A stretch of 39,499 bases of DNA. Source: Calothrix rhizosoleniae SC01. GTDB taxonomy: Bacteria > Cyanobacteriota > Cyanobacteriia > Cyanobacteriales > Nostocaceae. The stretch lies in the NCBI RefSeq assembly GCF_900185595.1, contig NZ_FYBH01000124.1:1-39499 (forward strand), written 5' to 3'. The notes beneath the pieces were generated by a model that saw only the letters and a program-made list of their open reading frames with translations, was not told the origin of the DNA and did no database searches. The position numbers and the translations under genes are program-made. Shown piece after piece: positions 1-7,913 of the stretch (positions are counted from its first letter, which is position 1; each line of letters opens with the position of its first letter).

Positions 1-95
1 TCCTGAGTGAAGGTATCTCTAGCTAACAGTGTCCTGCGTCCAGCTTTTTTACCCAATTGTTCCTGTATTTGGTAACGTTCAGCTAGTATTTCCAT
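1..95 (-). CDS. Ser/Thr protein kinase, N-terminal fragment (runs off window)
   Basis: Only the first 31 codons are in the window; the gene continues past base 1. It starts at ATG 95-93 on the minus strand. The visible residues RYQIQEQLGKKAGRRTLLARD match the beginning of cyanobacterial eukaryotic-type Ser/Thr kinases, in which a short RYQI strand leads into the glycine loop (here LGKKAGR, poorer in glycine than the canonical GxGxxG) and then a strand ending in ARD. It is divergent from cbiT, so bases 96-270 hold both promoters. The family call rests on this short N-terminus alone; substrate and domain layout cannot be seen. Confidence 0.6.
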   Translation of the reverse strand, partial: MEILAERYQIQEQLGKKAGRRTLLARDTFTQ

Positions 96-270
96 AATTT
101 ACCCCCATAAAATGCTGATGATGAAATTTTCGCAAAAATATACTTTTGTATGCAGGAAGGGCAAAAGCAGAAGGTTTAAAGGTCAAGGTTCTCCCTTGAT
201 TGATGCCAAAAGTCTATTGATGCTGTTATAAGTAAGCCAATATATATATTTAATATAGTTAATTACTTTT

Positions 271-873
271 ATGCCTTCCCCACTTTGGCCTTATATTACT
301 CCTGGAATACCAGATGAATTATTTGAGCGTTTACCAGGTATTCCACTGAGCAAGCGGGAAATTCGCCTGTTATTAATTGCTCAACTGCGACTTAAACCAG
401 ATTCAGTTCTTCTAGATATTGGTGCAGGTACAGGAACAATCCCTGTGGAGATTGGTTTGTTATGTCCCCAAGGAAGAGTTATCGCCGTGGAAAGAGATGA
501 AGATGTTGCCAATCTCATCCGTAGAAATTGCGATCACTTCCAGGTGCCAAATGTACAAGTAATTGAAGGTAGCGCTCCTGACTGTTTATCGGCACTTAAG
601 GAAATACCAGATCGGGTTTGTATTGAAGGGGGACGACCTATTCAAGAGATTTTACAAGCTGTATGGGATTATTTACCAGAATCAGGTCGAGTTGTAGCTA
701 CAGCAGCTAATTTGGAAAGTCTATACTCTATTTCCCAAAGTCTTGCTCAATTACAGGCACGCAATATTGAAGTAGTACAGTCGGCTGTCAATCGTTTAGA
801 AACTAGGGGATTTTCTCAAACCTTCGCTGCTGTCGATCCCATGTTTATTCTCAGTGGAGAAAAATTGGATTGA
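271..873 (+). CDS. cbiT: Precorrin-6Y/8 C15-methyltransferase and decarboxylase subunit, CbiT type
   Basis: This 200-residue soluble protein is a class I SAM-dependent methyltransferase. Motif I, LLDIGAGTGTIPVEIG (about residues 47-62), is followed by an acidic residue at the end of the next strand (VIAVERDE) that should bind the ribose of SAM. Length and motif spacing fit stand-alone CbiT, which methylates C15 and decarboxylates the acetate side chain during corrin ring synthesis; in many organisms the C5 methylation is done by a separate or fused CbiE. No cbiE and no cobalamin riboswitch were seen nearby. The gene lies divergent from a kinase gene and upstream of cdsA, separated from it by a transposon remnant. 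The alternative would be another small methyltransferase, but GAGTGTIPVE is very CbiT-like. Confidence 0.85.
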   Translation: MPSPLWPYITPGIPDELFERLPGIPLSKREIRLLLIAQLRLKPDSVLLDIGAGTGTIPVEIGLLCPQGRVIAVERDEDVANLIRRNCDHFQVPNVQVIEGSAPDCLSALKEIPDRVCIEGGRPIQEILQAVWDYLPESGRVVATAANLESLYSISQSLAQLQARNIEVVQSAVNRLETRGFSQTFAAVDPMFILSGEKLD

Positions 874-1030
874 AGGAGGGAGATTTGCTGAAGAAGTGTG
901 GGGAGTTGATAATTGATAGTTGGGAGCTGGGAGAAAGAAGATTCTACTTAGGTAATTGACAGTGCAAATTATTTTTCATCGGAACTTCTTCCTGCCCTCT
1001 GTCTTCTGCCCCCTGCCTTTTCAAGTTAGG

Positions 1031-1250
1031 TTGACACTCCCACGGTTACGCTAGGCTAAAACCGTGGGATTCTTTCGTCATAGGGAACCCAATGGTTTTC
1101 CCCACAGAAAGCATCTTCACCCTATGCTCTACAGCTGCAAGTCCTCTTATGAGAACTACTTGACTTACGGCTACATAAAAGTTAAATACACTGGGCTTAA
1201 AAGCGTACTGCACCACATCCCACAGCTAAAGCTGATGGGTTTTGCGCTAA
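1031..1250 (-). mobile_element. Non-autonomous IS200/IS605-like element (both ends, no transposase)
   Basis: Two subterminal hairpins bound this segment. At 1038-1069 a perfect 10-bp stem (TCCCACGGTT / AACCGTGGGA) precedes a GTGTCAA end when read on the minus strand, the form of a right end in cyanobacterial IS605-type elements. At 1219-1239 a bulged hairpin (CCCA, CAGCT / AGCTG, TGGG with one unpaired T) looks like the left-end foldback. About 150 bp lies between them, with no tnpA or tnpB reading frame. That middle may derive from the 3' part of a tnpB transcript, where the guide (omega) RNA of such elements is encoded. The short open frame at 1064-1288 is an accident of this element. Confidence 0.55.
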
Positions 1251-1315
1251 ATTCTATAAAAATTTATATTTTACACTTCACAAAATGATCCTTTATACTT
1301 AATAATTTATATCAT

Positions 1316-2203
1316 ATGCCCTGGTCTCGGATTATTAGTGGAATTGTAGCGATCGCTGTAGCATTGACAGCAACATTTTTGGGTGGATGGTATTTTACCG
1401 CCGTATTTGCAATAATTATCTTTTTGGGTCAAAAAGAATACTTTAATTTAGTACAAGCGGCAGGTATTGCTCCCACGGTGAAAACCACCATGATTGTTAG
1501 CCAGTTGTTATTAATCATTTGCACTTTAGATGACAATCTGGCTGATGCGGTCATGCCATTAGTAGGTACATTTATTTGTTTCTACCTCTTATTCCAACCC
1601 AAGCTAGCTACAATTGCTGATATTTCCGCTTCAATTTTAGGATTGTTTTATACTGGCTATCTACCAAGCTACTGGGTCAGGTTACGAGCGTTCGACACTG
1701 CTATGGTAAGTAATTTACCTTTAGGTGGTTATCTACCTCAAGATTGGCAAAGTATATTATTCACAGGAAATTTTGCTGATTTGCCCCGAGGTCTAACAGC
1801 CACACTACTCACATTTTTCTGCATTTGGGCTGCTGATATCGGTGCTTACATCTTTGGTAAATTTTTTGGTAAAACCCCCTTATCAGATATTAGTCCCAAG
1901 AAAACTGTAGAAGGAGCAGTTTTCGGAGTTACTGCCAGTGTTACTGTTGCCATTATAGGAAGTTATCAATTACACTGGGCTCAAGCCATATTTACGGGTG
2001 CAATCTTAGGCTTGTTGGTTGGCATTGCTGCATTATTAGGTGACTTGACTGAATCTATGCTCAAGCGCGATGCAGGTGTAAAAGACTCCGGGCATTTGAT
2101 CCCCGGTCATGGAGGCATCTTAGACCGCACGGACAGTTACATTTTTACTGCTCCATTAGTTTATTATTTTGTGACACTGGTATTACCCTTACTCACTAAA
2201 TGA
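1316..2203 (+). CDS. cdsA: Phosphatidate cytidylyltransferase
   Basis: The protein converts phosphatidic acid and CTP to CDP-diacylglycerol, the precursor of phosphatidylglycerol, at the inner membrane. Its 295 residues contain about eight hydrophobic membrane segments, the first at residues 8-35. The family signature is intact near residues 245-272: SMLKRDAGVKDSG, then IPGHGGILDRTDS, including the KR, KD, HGG and DRxD residues that bind metal and CTP. The start ATG at 1316 follows an A+T-rich stretch without a strong Shine-Dalgarno sequence. It probably has its own promoter in the 100 bp after the upstream transposon remnant. Confidence 0.95.
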   Translation: MPWSRIISGIVAIAVALTATFLGGWYFTAVFAIIIFLGQKEYFNLVQAAGIAPTVKTTMIVSQLLLIICTLDDNLADAVMPLVGTFICFYLLFQPKLATIADISASILGLFYTGYLPSYWVRLRAFDTAMVSNLPLGGYLPQDWQSILFTGNFADLPRGLTATLLTFFCIWAADIGAYIFGKFFGKTPLSDISPKKTVEGAVFGVTASVTVAIIGSYQLHWAQAIFTGAILGLLVGIAALLGDLTESMLKRDAGVKDSGHLIPGHGGILDRTDSYIFTAPLVYYFVTLVLPLLTK

Positions 2204-2225
2204 ATAGATACAAGCCCCTAAATTG

Positions 2226-2540
2226 ATTTATGGACAAATAATTAATAATTGTGCCGCCATGCATAAGCACAAGGCGCAAAAATTCATTTCTTGATGATAT
2301 CGTTCATGGGATAAACACCCAAAACCTCGCTTTATCGGAATTTATAGACCCTGACTTTAGAGATACATGGGTTCAATCAAAATCCAAAATTGTTATGACC
2401 AATATTACCAGAAGTGTAACGAGAGGGTGAAAGCCCTTGAGAAAGATCAACACAGCTAATTAGAAGCAAAAAGACGCGGTTTTAACCCGTCCTGTAGCAT
2501 CTTTTAGAATCCCCTCGCCTTCAGGTATGGGAGCAGTCAA
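2226..2540 (+). mobile_element. Degenerate IS200/IS605-type remnant (right end)
   Basis: This stretch after cdsA has no usable reading frame. Its right part resembles the terminal, guide-RNA-coding region of an IS605-type element on the plus strand: a hairpin at about 2473-2491 (GACG, GGTT / AACC, CGTC), then GAATCCCCTCGCC and a decayed palindrome with GGTATGGGAG, ending in GCAGTCAA near 2539. Intact right ends in this family have the form GAATCCCC-hairpin-GGGGAGTGTCAA, so the stem here has several mismatches. The end coincides with the stop codon of the convergent DUF2993 gene. The left boundary is not visible and is set arbitrarily after cdsA. Confidence 0.4.
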
Positions 2541-3250
2541 GGATTGATATTAATTCTGCCATGACAAACTAATTTTCCGGGCATGAGTGTTAATTGTTTA
2601 AGATCCACATCAGTCCCCAGATTGAGTTTGTATCCATCCTCACTGTCTAGATACACCCTTGTATGTTCTTGGATTCTGATTGGTGAAATTTGTAATTCAT
2701 TCCCATTGAGTAAATCTATGCCCAAGTTGATTTCTAGGTCTTGGGGGGCAATTTTTTGATTCTGAGTAGCTGTAAGTATAATTTTTTTATGCCCAAGGAA
2801 AATATTTTGCCAAACAATACCCTTGGCTTTTGGCTCGTGTTCTGGTAATAGTTGATGCAGGACTTCATTTAAACCTGACGATAATAAATCAGAAGAGAGA
2901 GAGGCATTGAGTGCTTTTTCCTCAGCGATTAACTCGCCAACAACGGGTACTATTTCTGATAATCGCAGGGGCTGTCCTTTAAGAACTGAGCCAATATCGA
3001 TCTGAATATTTTCTGCTACAAGTTTTATCTGTGTCAGATGAAGACCTTGATAAATGGCATGGCGGGCAAAAACTAATACCTTAGGTATATATCCAGACAA
3101 AAGTTGTTTATCACTAGCTTGTATCTCCACTTCCAGTTGAGATATATCACTAACTTGTGATCGCAACCACAATTTTAATGCTTTAGTCAGCACTTTGGTG
3201 ACGATACGAATTTTCTTGTTACTTCGGTTCGGAGAAATTTTATTTGTCAT
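2537..3250 (-). CDS. DUF2993 domain protein (LmeA-like lipid-binding family)
   Basis: This 237-residue protein is one of the DUF2993 proteins common in cyanobacteria. Residues about 25-235 alternate short amphipathic strands, with recurring pieces such as LRLSEIVPVVGELIAEEKALNASLSSDLL and NLGTDVDLKQLTLMPGKLVCHGRI at the C-terminus. No signal peptide or membrane helix is obvious; the N-terminus is basic (NRSNKKIRIVTKVL). Actinobacterial LmeA of this family binds phospholipids, but a lipid role here is inference. The stop codon falls inside the right edge of a transposon remnant, so the last residues could be altered relative to orthologues. It is divergent from the pseudouridine synthase gene. 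Confidence 0.8.
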   Translation of the reverse strand: MTNKISPNRSNKKIRIVTKVLTKALKLWLRSQVSDISQLEVEIQASDKQLLSGYIPKVLVFARHAIYQGLHLTQIKLVAENIQIDIGSVLKGQPLRLSEIVPVVGELIAEEKALNASLSSDLLSSGLNEVLHQLLPEHEPKAKGIVWQNIFLGHKKIILTATQNQKIAPQDLEINLGIDLLNGNELQISPIRIQEHTRVYLDSEDGYKLNLGTDVDLKQLTLMPGKLVCHGRININP

Positions 3251-3408
3251 GTAATGACTCTATTAAAGGGTATTTACGGAAAAAATACAAATTCTTCAAC
3301 AAAAATTTATGTAAGATGCATCACTGAAGTATGGCATTTTTTTACGTAGGGAAGCTAAAATTGTCTATCTATTATTCAATCCTTTAAAGAATAATCAGTA
3401 ATTTCCAT

Positions 3409-4167
3409 ATGGAGGCAAGGTTACAGAAAATTTTAGCTCAATGGGGTATTGCCTCACGTCGTCAAGCTGAGGAGATGATTCGGCAAGAGCGAGTGTGGGT
3501 GAATGGTGTAGTTGCCCATTTAGGGCAAAAAGCCGATCCCCAAACAGACGAGATTGCTGTGGATGAAAAATTAGTATCCCCGCGATCGCGTCCCCAAACA
3601 ATATATTTGTTATTAAATAAACCTGCTGGGATTGTTTCTACCTGCGACGATCCCCAGGGAAGAACAACAGTAATTGATTTACTTCCTCAAAACCTGAGAA
3701 TAGGTCAGGGAATTCACCCAGTTGGTCGTTTAGATGCAGATTCTACAGGAGCCTTAATCCTGACCAACGATGGAGAATTGACATATTATCTCACCCACCC
3801 AAGTCATAGCATTCCCAAAACCTATGATGTAGTAGTTAAAGGGACTCCAACAGCCTCAGTATTACAGGAATGGAGTCAAGGGGTGATGTTAGATGGGAAA
3901 AAAACTAGACCTGCTAGTGTAAGCTCCATAGAAAACTTTGCAGGTCAAACTCGTTTAGAAATTATCTTAAAGGAGGGTAGAAATCGTCAAATTCGCCGAG
4001 TAGCAAAACAACTAGGATATCCAGTAATTACACTGCATCGGACTGCCATCGGTACGATTCAATTACACACATCAACGATACAAGGCTTAGAAGTCGGTAA
4101 GTATCGGCATCTACAAGATTTTGAACTGCGCTTTTTAAAAAAAGTCATTCCAGCAGTTTCCTATTAA
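3409..4167 (+). CDS. RsuA/RluB-family pseudouridine synthase
   Basis: The 252-residue protein has an N-terminal S4 RNA-binding domain (residues 1-60; RLQKILAQWGIASRRQAEEMI and VWVNG) followed by the RsuA-type catalytic domain. The active-site loop GRLDADSTGALILTNDG (about residues 105-121) carries the catalytic aspartate, and the C-terminal EGRNRQIRR motif is also present. It isomerises uridine to pseudouridine in rRNA; rsuA (16S), rluB and rluE/F (23S) cannot be told apart reliably by eye, though the length and S4 domain favour an RluB-type enzyme. The following RodZ-like gene starts 33 bp downstream on the same strand, so the two may be co-transcribed. Confidence 0.92.
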   Translation: MEARLQKILAQWGIASRRQAEEMIRQERVWVNGVVAHLGQKADPQTDEIAVDEKLVSPRSRPQTIYLLLNKPAGIVSTCDDPQGRTTVIDLLPQNLRIGQGIHPVGRLDADSTGALILTNDGELTYYLTHPSHSIPKTYDVVVKGTPTASVLQEWSQGVMLDGKKTRPASVSSIENFAGQTRLEIILKEGRNRQIRRVAKQLGYPVITLHRTAIGTIQLHTSTIQGLEVGKYRHLQDFELRFLKKVIPAVSY

Positions 4168-4200
4168 TGATTTCCTCGGGTTAAGGAGTGTAGCGGAGTT

Positions 4201-4968
4201 ATGAAGATCAAGAGTTTCATCAGGCAAAAAAATTACGAGCCGACTGAATTAATTACTTCATCAGAAAGATACAAAGAGTTAGCTCAAATAGGGGCTGAAA
4301 TTAGGGAATCGCGATTAGAAAAAGGTCTATCCCTAGAAAATGTGGTGATGTTGACTATGATTCCCCAAAGATTATTACAGGCAATTGAAGAAGGGGATTT
4401 AAATGAGTTACCAGAGCCTGTATACACTCAAGCTTTAATTAGATTATCTGCTGATGCAATTGGTTTAGATGGAACGGAGTTAGCTAAAAGATTTCCGATC
4501 AATGTTAATCAGGTTGTTAATCAGCCAACGGAGAAAAAAGTAATTAGTAATCCCTTACGTCCTTTTCATCTTTACTTACTTTACACCGGTTTAATTTTTT
4601 GCTCTGTGAGTGGTTTATCTCAATTGTTAAATATCAATACCCTACAAGCAAGAAATATTTCCACAGCCCAAATCAATAAAACCACTCGTCCAGTTGCTGC
4701 AAATGTGACAATAGGCGATAAATCTGTAGAAATTGGTTTGACTATTAAAGAAAAATCTTGGGTGCAGGTAAAAGCTGATGGGAAACTTAAATATGAAGGT
4801 GATCTCCCTAAAGGTTCTCGTCGTACTTGGCAGGCTAAAGAAGAATTAACAATCAAAACTGGTAATGCAGGGGGAGTTTTAGTCAGTGTCAATCAACAGC
4901 AAGCTAAACAAATGGGTCAACGTGGGAAAATGAAAGAGATGAAGATTGCTGCTAGGAATCGGTATTAA
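4201..4968 (+). CDS. RodZ-like HTH and membrane protein (DUF4115)
   Basis: This 255-residue protein has the RodZ architecture. An Xre-type helix-turn-helix lies at about residues 30-95 (GAEIRESRLEKGLSLENV, then IPQRLLQAIEEGDLNELPEP). One membrane helix follows at about 122-145 (HLYLLYTGLIFCSVSGLSQLL), then a periplasmic DUF4115 beta domain (KSWVQVKADGKLKYEGDLPKGS, residues 180-205). RodZ links MreB to the envelope in rod-shaped bacteria; cyanobacterial members share the layout but their role is less clear. The basic C-terminal tail (GQRGKMKEMKIAARNRY) is cytoplasm-like in composition although it should be periplasmic. Confidence 0.8.
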   Translation: MKIKSFIRQKNYEPTELITSSERYKELAQIGAEIRESRLEKGLSLENVVMLTMIPQRLLQAIEEGDLNELPEPVYTQALIRLSADAIGLDGTELAKRFPINVNQVVNQPTEKKVISNPLRPFHLYLLYTGLIFCSVSGLSQLLNINTLQARNISTAQINKTTRPVAANVTIGDKSVEIGLTIKEKSWVQVKADGKLKYEGDLPKGSRRTWQAKEELTIKTGNAGGVLVSVNQQQAKQMGQRGKMKEMKIAARNRY

Positions 4969-4975
4969 TTATTTC

Positions 4976-5000
4976 GTAGGGTGGGCACTGCCCACCTTAC
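4976..5000. terminator. Bidirectional hairpin between convergent genes
   Basis: An 11-bp inverted repeat (GTAGGGTGGGC / GCCCACCTTAC, one G-T pair, 3-base loop) lies 8 bp after the RodZ-like gene and 11 bp before the end of malQ. There is no long T tract on either side. The same GTAGGGTGGGC palindrome is a common dispersed repeat in cyanobacteria, so it may be both a repeat and a terminator. Confidence 0.55.
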
Positions 5001-5010
5001 TATGATCTCA

Positions 5011-6546
5011 TCATTTCCCCATTTCCAATTCGGGTTCAGGTTCACGTTGGGGTGCGCGTCCACACAGTTGAGTCAAATTTTGCAATTTTTCCCTAATTTC
5101 TGTGGTTAACATATCTACCTGATAACGCCAGTTCCAATTACCTTCAGCCTTACTAGGAAAATTCATCCTGGCTTCAGTTCCTAAGCCTAAAATATCCTGT
5201 AAGGGGATGATCGTTTGATTAGCTATAGAGGTTAAAGCTAGGCGAATTAAATCCCAATGAATACCATCAGGACTGATACAACCTAAATACATTAACAGGT
5301 TGTTTCGCTCGTAATCACCAGCCTGATCAAACCAGCCAATGGTTGTATCATTGTCATGGGTTCCAGTGTAAATCACACAATTTCGGGGTATATTGAAAGG
5401 CAAAAAAGGATTATCGGGATCGGAACCAAAGGCAAATTGTAAAATCTTCATCCCCGGAAATTCAAATTTGTCCCTCAGTGCTTCAACTTCTGGGGTAATA
5501 ATACCCAAATCTTCCGCCAATACAGGTAGCTTACCCAATTTGTTGCCAATAGTCTCAAATAGCTCTTCCCCTGGTGCTTGAATCCATTCACCATTAATTG
5601 CTGTCTCTTCCCCTTGGGGTACAGTCCAATAAGCTTCAAAACCCCGGAAGTGATCGATACGAATAATATCTACATAGTCCAGCATGGCTTCAAAGCGTTG
5701 TATCCACCAGTGGAAATCTTGTTTTTGTAGTTCCTCCCAGTTATAAACAGGATTTCCCCATAGTTGACCAGTGGCGCTAAAGTAATCTGGTGGTACTCCT
5801 GCCATGAGTGAGACTTCTCCAGTTTCTTTATCTAAGCAAAAAATATCTGGATTTGCCCAAACATCAGCACTATCATGGGCTACGTAAATGGGAATATCAC
5901 CAATGATATCGATTCTGCATTTATTCGCGTATTTTTTTAATTCTGACCACTGGCGGAAAAACTCATACTGCAGAAACTTGTGGTAAAAAAGCTCCCCCAC
6001 TAACTGTAATTTTGCTGCTTCTATGGCTTGGGGTTGGCGTTGGGCTAGTTCTGGTTCCCACTGATGCCAACTAGCACCTTGTTGATTATCCTTGAGGGTC
6101 ATAAACAAGGCATAATCATCTAACCAATAAGCTTTACTCTGACAAAAATCTGCAAATCCCTGTCGTTGTTTGGGAGTGGCATTATTTTTAAAATTGGTGC
6201 AAGCTTTTTGTAGCAGGGGAATTTTTTTATCTATAACTAACTCATAATCTACCTTATCCTCTGGGAAAGGTGGTAAATTAACAAAATCTGCTTCCGTTAA
6301 CAAGCCTTCATCTTGTAAAATTTCTGGACTAATCAGCAAAGGATTACCTGCCATCGCTGAGTAGCACATATAAGGGGAATTACCGAAACCTGTTGGCCCC
6401 AATGGTAATACTTGCCAATATTGTTGGTAACTTTCCTTGAGAAAATCTATAAACTGGTAGGCATTTGTTCCCAAATCTCCAATCCCAAAGCGACTGGGAA
6501 AACTGGTGGGATGTAACAAAATACCACTGGCTCTAGGAAAAGGCAT
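5011..6546 (-). CDS. malQ: 4-alpha-glucanotransferase (amylomaltase, GH77)
   Basis: This 511-residue enzyme moves maltooligosaccharide units between alpha-1,4-glucans (disproportionation) in glycogen and maltose metabolism. GH77 features are intact: an N-terminal RASGILLHPTSFPSRFGIGDLG, the nucleophile region IIRIDHFRGFEAYW (Asp near residue 297), the acid/base region LAEDLGIITPEVE (Glu near 346) and THDNDTTIGWF (Asp near 398). The length is normal for the bacterial family. The final residues (EPEPELEMGK) form a short acidic tail. It is transcribed towards the RodZ-like gene and is divergent from the Nudix gene. Confidence 0.96.
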   Translation of the reverse strand: MPFPRASGILLHPTSFPSRFGIGDLGTNAYQFIDFLKESYQQYWQVLPLGPTGFGNSPYMCYSAMAGNPLLISPEILQDEGLLTEADFVNLPPFPEDKVDYELVIDKKIPLLQKACTNFKNNATPKQRQGFADFCQSKAYWLDDYALFMTLKDNQQGASWHQWEPELAQRQPQAIEAAKLQLVGELFYHKFLQYEFFRQWSELKKYANKCRIDIIGDIPIYVAHDSADVWANPDIFCLDKETGEVSLMAGVPPDYFSATGQLWGNPVYNWEELQKQDFHWWIQRFEAMLDYVDIIRIDHFRGFEAYWTVPQGEETAINGEWIQAPGEELFETIGNKLGKLPVLAEDLGIITPEVEALRDKFEFPGMKILQFAFGSDPDNPFLPFNIPRNCVIYTGTHDNDTTIGWFDQAGDYERNNLLMYLGCISPDGIHWDLIRLALTSIANQTIIPLQDILGLGTEARMNFPSKAEGNWNWRYQVDMLTTEIREKLQNLTQLCGRAPQREPEPELEMGK

Positions 6547-6687
6547 GTTTATCCTGAACTATTAGGAATCATTATCCCATCGAATTTATCATGGAATTAG
6601 TCCCACAATTTTAGACTTTAGATTATTAAAGATTATGGTTTAAATTGTTACAAACTTTTGTGAATAGATATAAATAAATTATTGGTT

Positions 6688-7122
6688 ATGGCTTATAGGA
6701 ATCCGGCTCCCACTGTTGATATTATTATTGAATTAATTGATCGCCCTCATAGACCGATTATTTTAATTGAACGCCACTATCAACCATTGGGGTGGGCAAT
6801 TCCTGGGGGTTTTGTGGATTATGGGGAACCCATAGAGGTAGCAGCACAACGGGAAGCTTGGGAAGAGACTGGCTTAAAAATAGAGCTAATCGAACAATTT
6901 TTGGTATATTCTGACCCCCAACGGGATGCACGTCAGCATACCATTAGCATGGTATTTTTAGCCACAGCTACTGGGGAACCTGTGGCGGGAGATGATGCTA
7001 AAGATGTGGGTATTTTTGAGCCTTGGGGCGTACCTAGTAATTTATGTTTTGACCATGACCGGATTTTACGGGATTATTGGCAGTATCGTCATTATGGAAT
7101 TCGTCCCAGGTTAGGTCAATAG
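6688..7122 (+). CDS. Nudix hydrolase
   Basis: The complete Nudix box GxxxxxExxxxxxxREUxEExGU is visible as GGFVDYGEPIEVAAQ followed by REAWEETGL (about residues 38-61), with the metal-binding glutamates in place. Such enzymes hydrolyse nucleoside diphosphates linked to another moiety. The 144-residue size and the APGGFVDYGE-like box resemble ADP-ribose or NAD-type pyrophosphatases, but the substrate cannot be read from the sequence. I chose ATG 6688; an in-frame TTG two codons earlier is less likely. ridA begins 7 bp after the stop, so the two are probably one transcript, perhaps a metabolite-repair pair. Confidence 0.9.
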   Translation: MAYRNPAPTVDIIIELIDRPHRPIILIERHYQPLGWAIPGGFVDYGEPIEVAAQREAWEETGLKIELIEQFLVYSDPQRDARQHTISMVFLATATGEPVAGDDAKDVGIFEPWGVPSNLCFDHDRILRDYWQYRHYGIRPRLGQ

Positions 7123-7129
7123 GAAAAAT

Positions 7130-7519
7130 ATGGAAAAAAACATTATTCACACCGCTCATGCACCTGCACCAGTAGGGCCTTATAGCCAAGCGATCGCAGC
7201 TACTGGTACAATGCTGTTTGTCAGTGGACAAATTGCTTTAGACCCTGTATCAGGATCTATTATGGGCGAAGGGGATGTCACCAAACAAACTCAGCAAGTA
7301 ATGGCAAATTTAGAGGCAATTTTGACGGCTGCAGGAGCTACTTTTTCCGATGTAGTCAGGACTACGGTTTTTCTGGCGGATATGAATGATTTCGCCACCG
7401 TGAATAGCATTTACGCCCAATATTTTGATGCAGACACAGCACCCGCCCGTGCCTGTGTACAGGTATCTCGTTTGCCAAAAGATGTGTTGGTAGAAATTGA
7501 TTGTATCGCTGTAATTTAA
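7130..7519 (+). CDS. ridA: RidA family reactive enamine/imine deaminase
   Basis: At 129 residues this is a full-length RidA (YjgF/YER057c/UK114) protein. These trimeric proteins hydrolyse reactive 2-aminoacrylate and related enamines made by PLP enzymes. The motif PARACVQVSRLPKDVLVEIDCIA (about residues 104-126) holds the conserved arginine that binds the substrate carboxylate and the glutamate of the active site. The N-terminal APAPVGPYSQA and the LFVSGQIALDP segment are also standard. It is translated directly behind the Nudix gene, with AGGAAAAAT just before the start. Confidence 0.95.
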   Translation: MEKNIIHTAHAPAPVGPYSQAIAATGTMLFVSGQIALDPVSGSIMGEGDVTKQTQQVMANLEAILTAAGATFSDVVRTTVFLADMNDFATVNSIYAQYFDADTAPARACVQVSRLPKDVLVEIDCIAVI

Positions 7520-7538
7520 GGGGATATCATATGGCATA

Positions 7539-7567
7539 CTTACACTTCCTTGACAGGTAAGTGTAAG
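7539..7567 (+). terminator. Hairpin after ridA
   Basis: A 12-bp stem (CTTACACTTCCT / AGG-AAGTGTAAG with one bulged T) closes on a TGAC loop 20 bp after the ridA stop. No T tract follows, so termination efficiency is uncertain. Confidence 0.45.
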
Positions 7568-7913
7568 CCTCTCAGGAAATTTTCTAAGACGACAAAAATG
7601 AGCTTTTAGACCATGCGCCCCACGGTTCCTTGCTATTTATCCCACCACAGATTCAAAGAATTCGGTGTCAGCCTTCTTGCGGTTGAAGGTAAAAATAAGT
7701 TGGACAATTTTTATCTGAAATAGATTGTGATACTAAGTTGCATTCTATTGCAGTAGTTCAGTTGGTGAGATTGCTTCCTTCCGCTCCGTAACCATGACAA
7801 TGACATACTGACTATCCTTGAAAGCAATTTGGTATGAATCTAGCTTCCATATAAAAACTGTTCAGGGTGTTTTGACACAAATCAATCGCCAATTAATTTT
7901 AGATAACACAACC
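7568..7913. other. Intergenic region without a supported gene
   Basis: About 350 bp separate the ridA hairpin from the end of the [2Fe-2S] protein gene. On the minus strand there are short coding-like pieces (for example IFTFNRKKADTEFFESVVG near 7645-7700 and a VIVMVTERKEAISPTELLQ stretch near 7755-7810), broken by stops and in different frames. They look like decayed gene or transposon fragments, but I do not recognise the parent. Confidence 0.35.

Noticed and set aside
96-270. Cobalamin riboswitch upstream of cbiT
   Set aside because: The leader is short and A+T-rich, and I could not find a B12-box-like GCCACTG element.
1064-1288. 74-codon open frame between cbiT and cdsA
   Set aside because: It covers the IS605-like remnant, including both hairpins; the translated sequence has no protein-like pattern.
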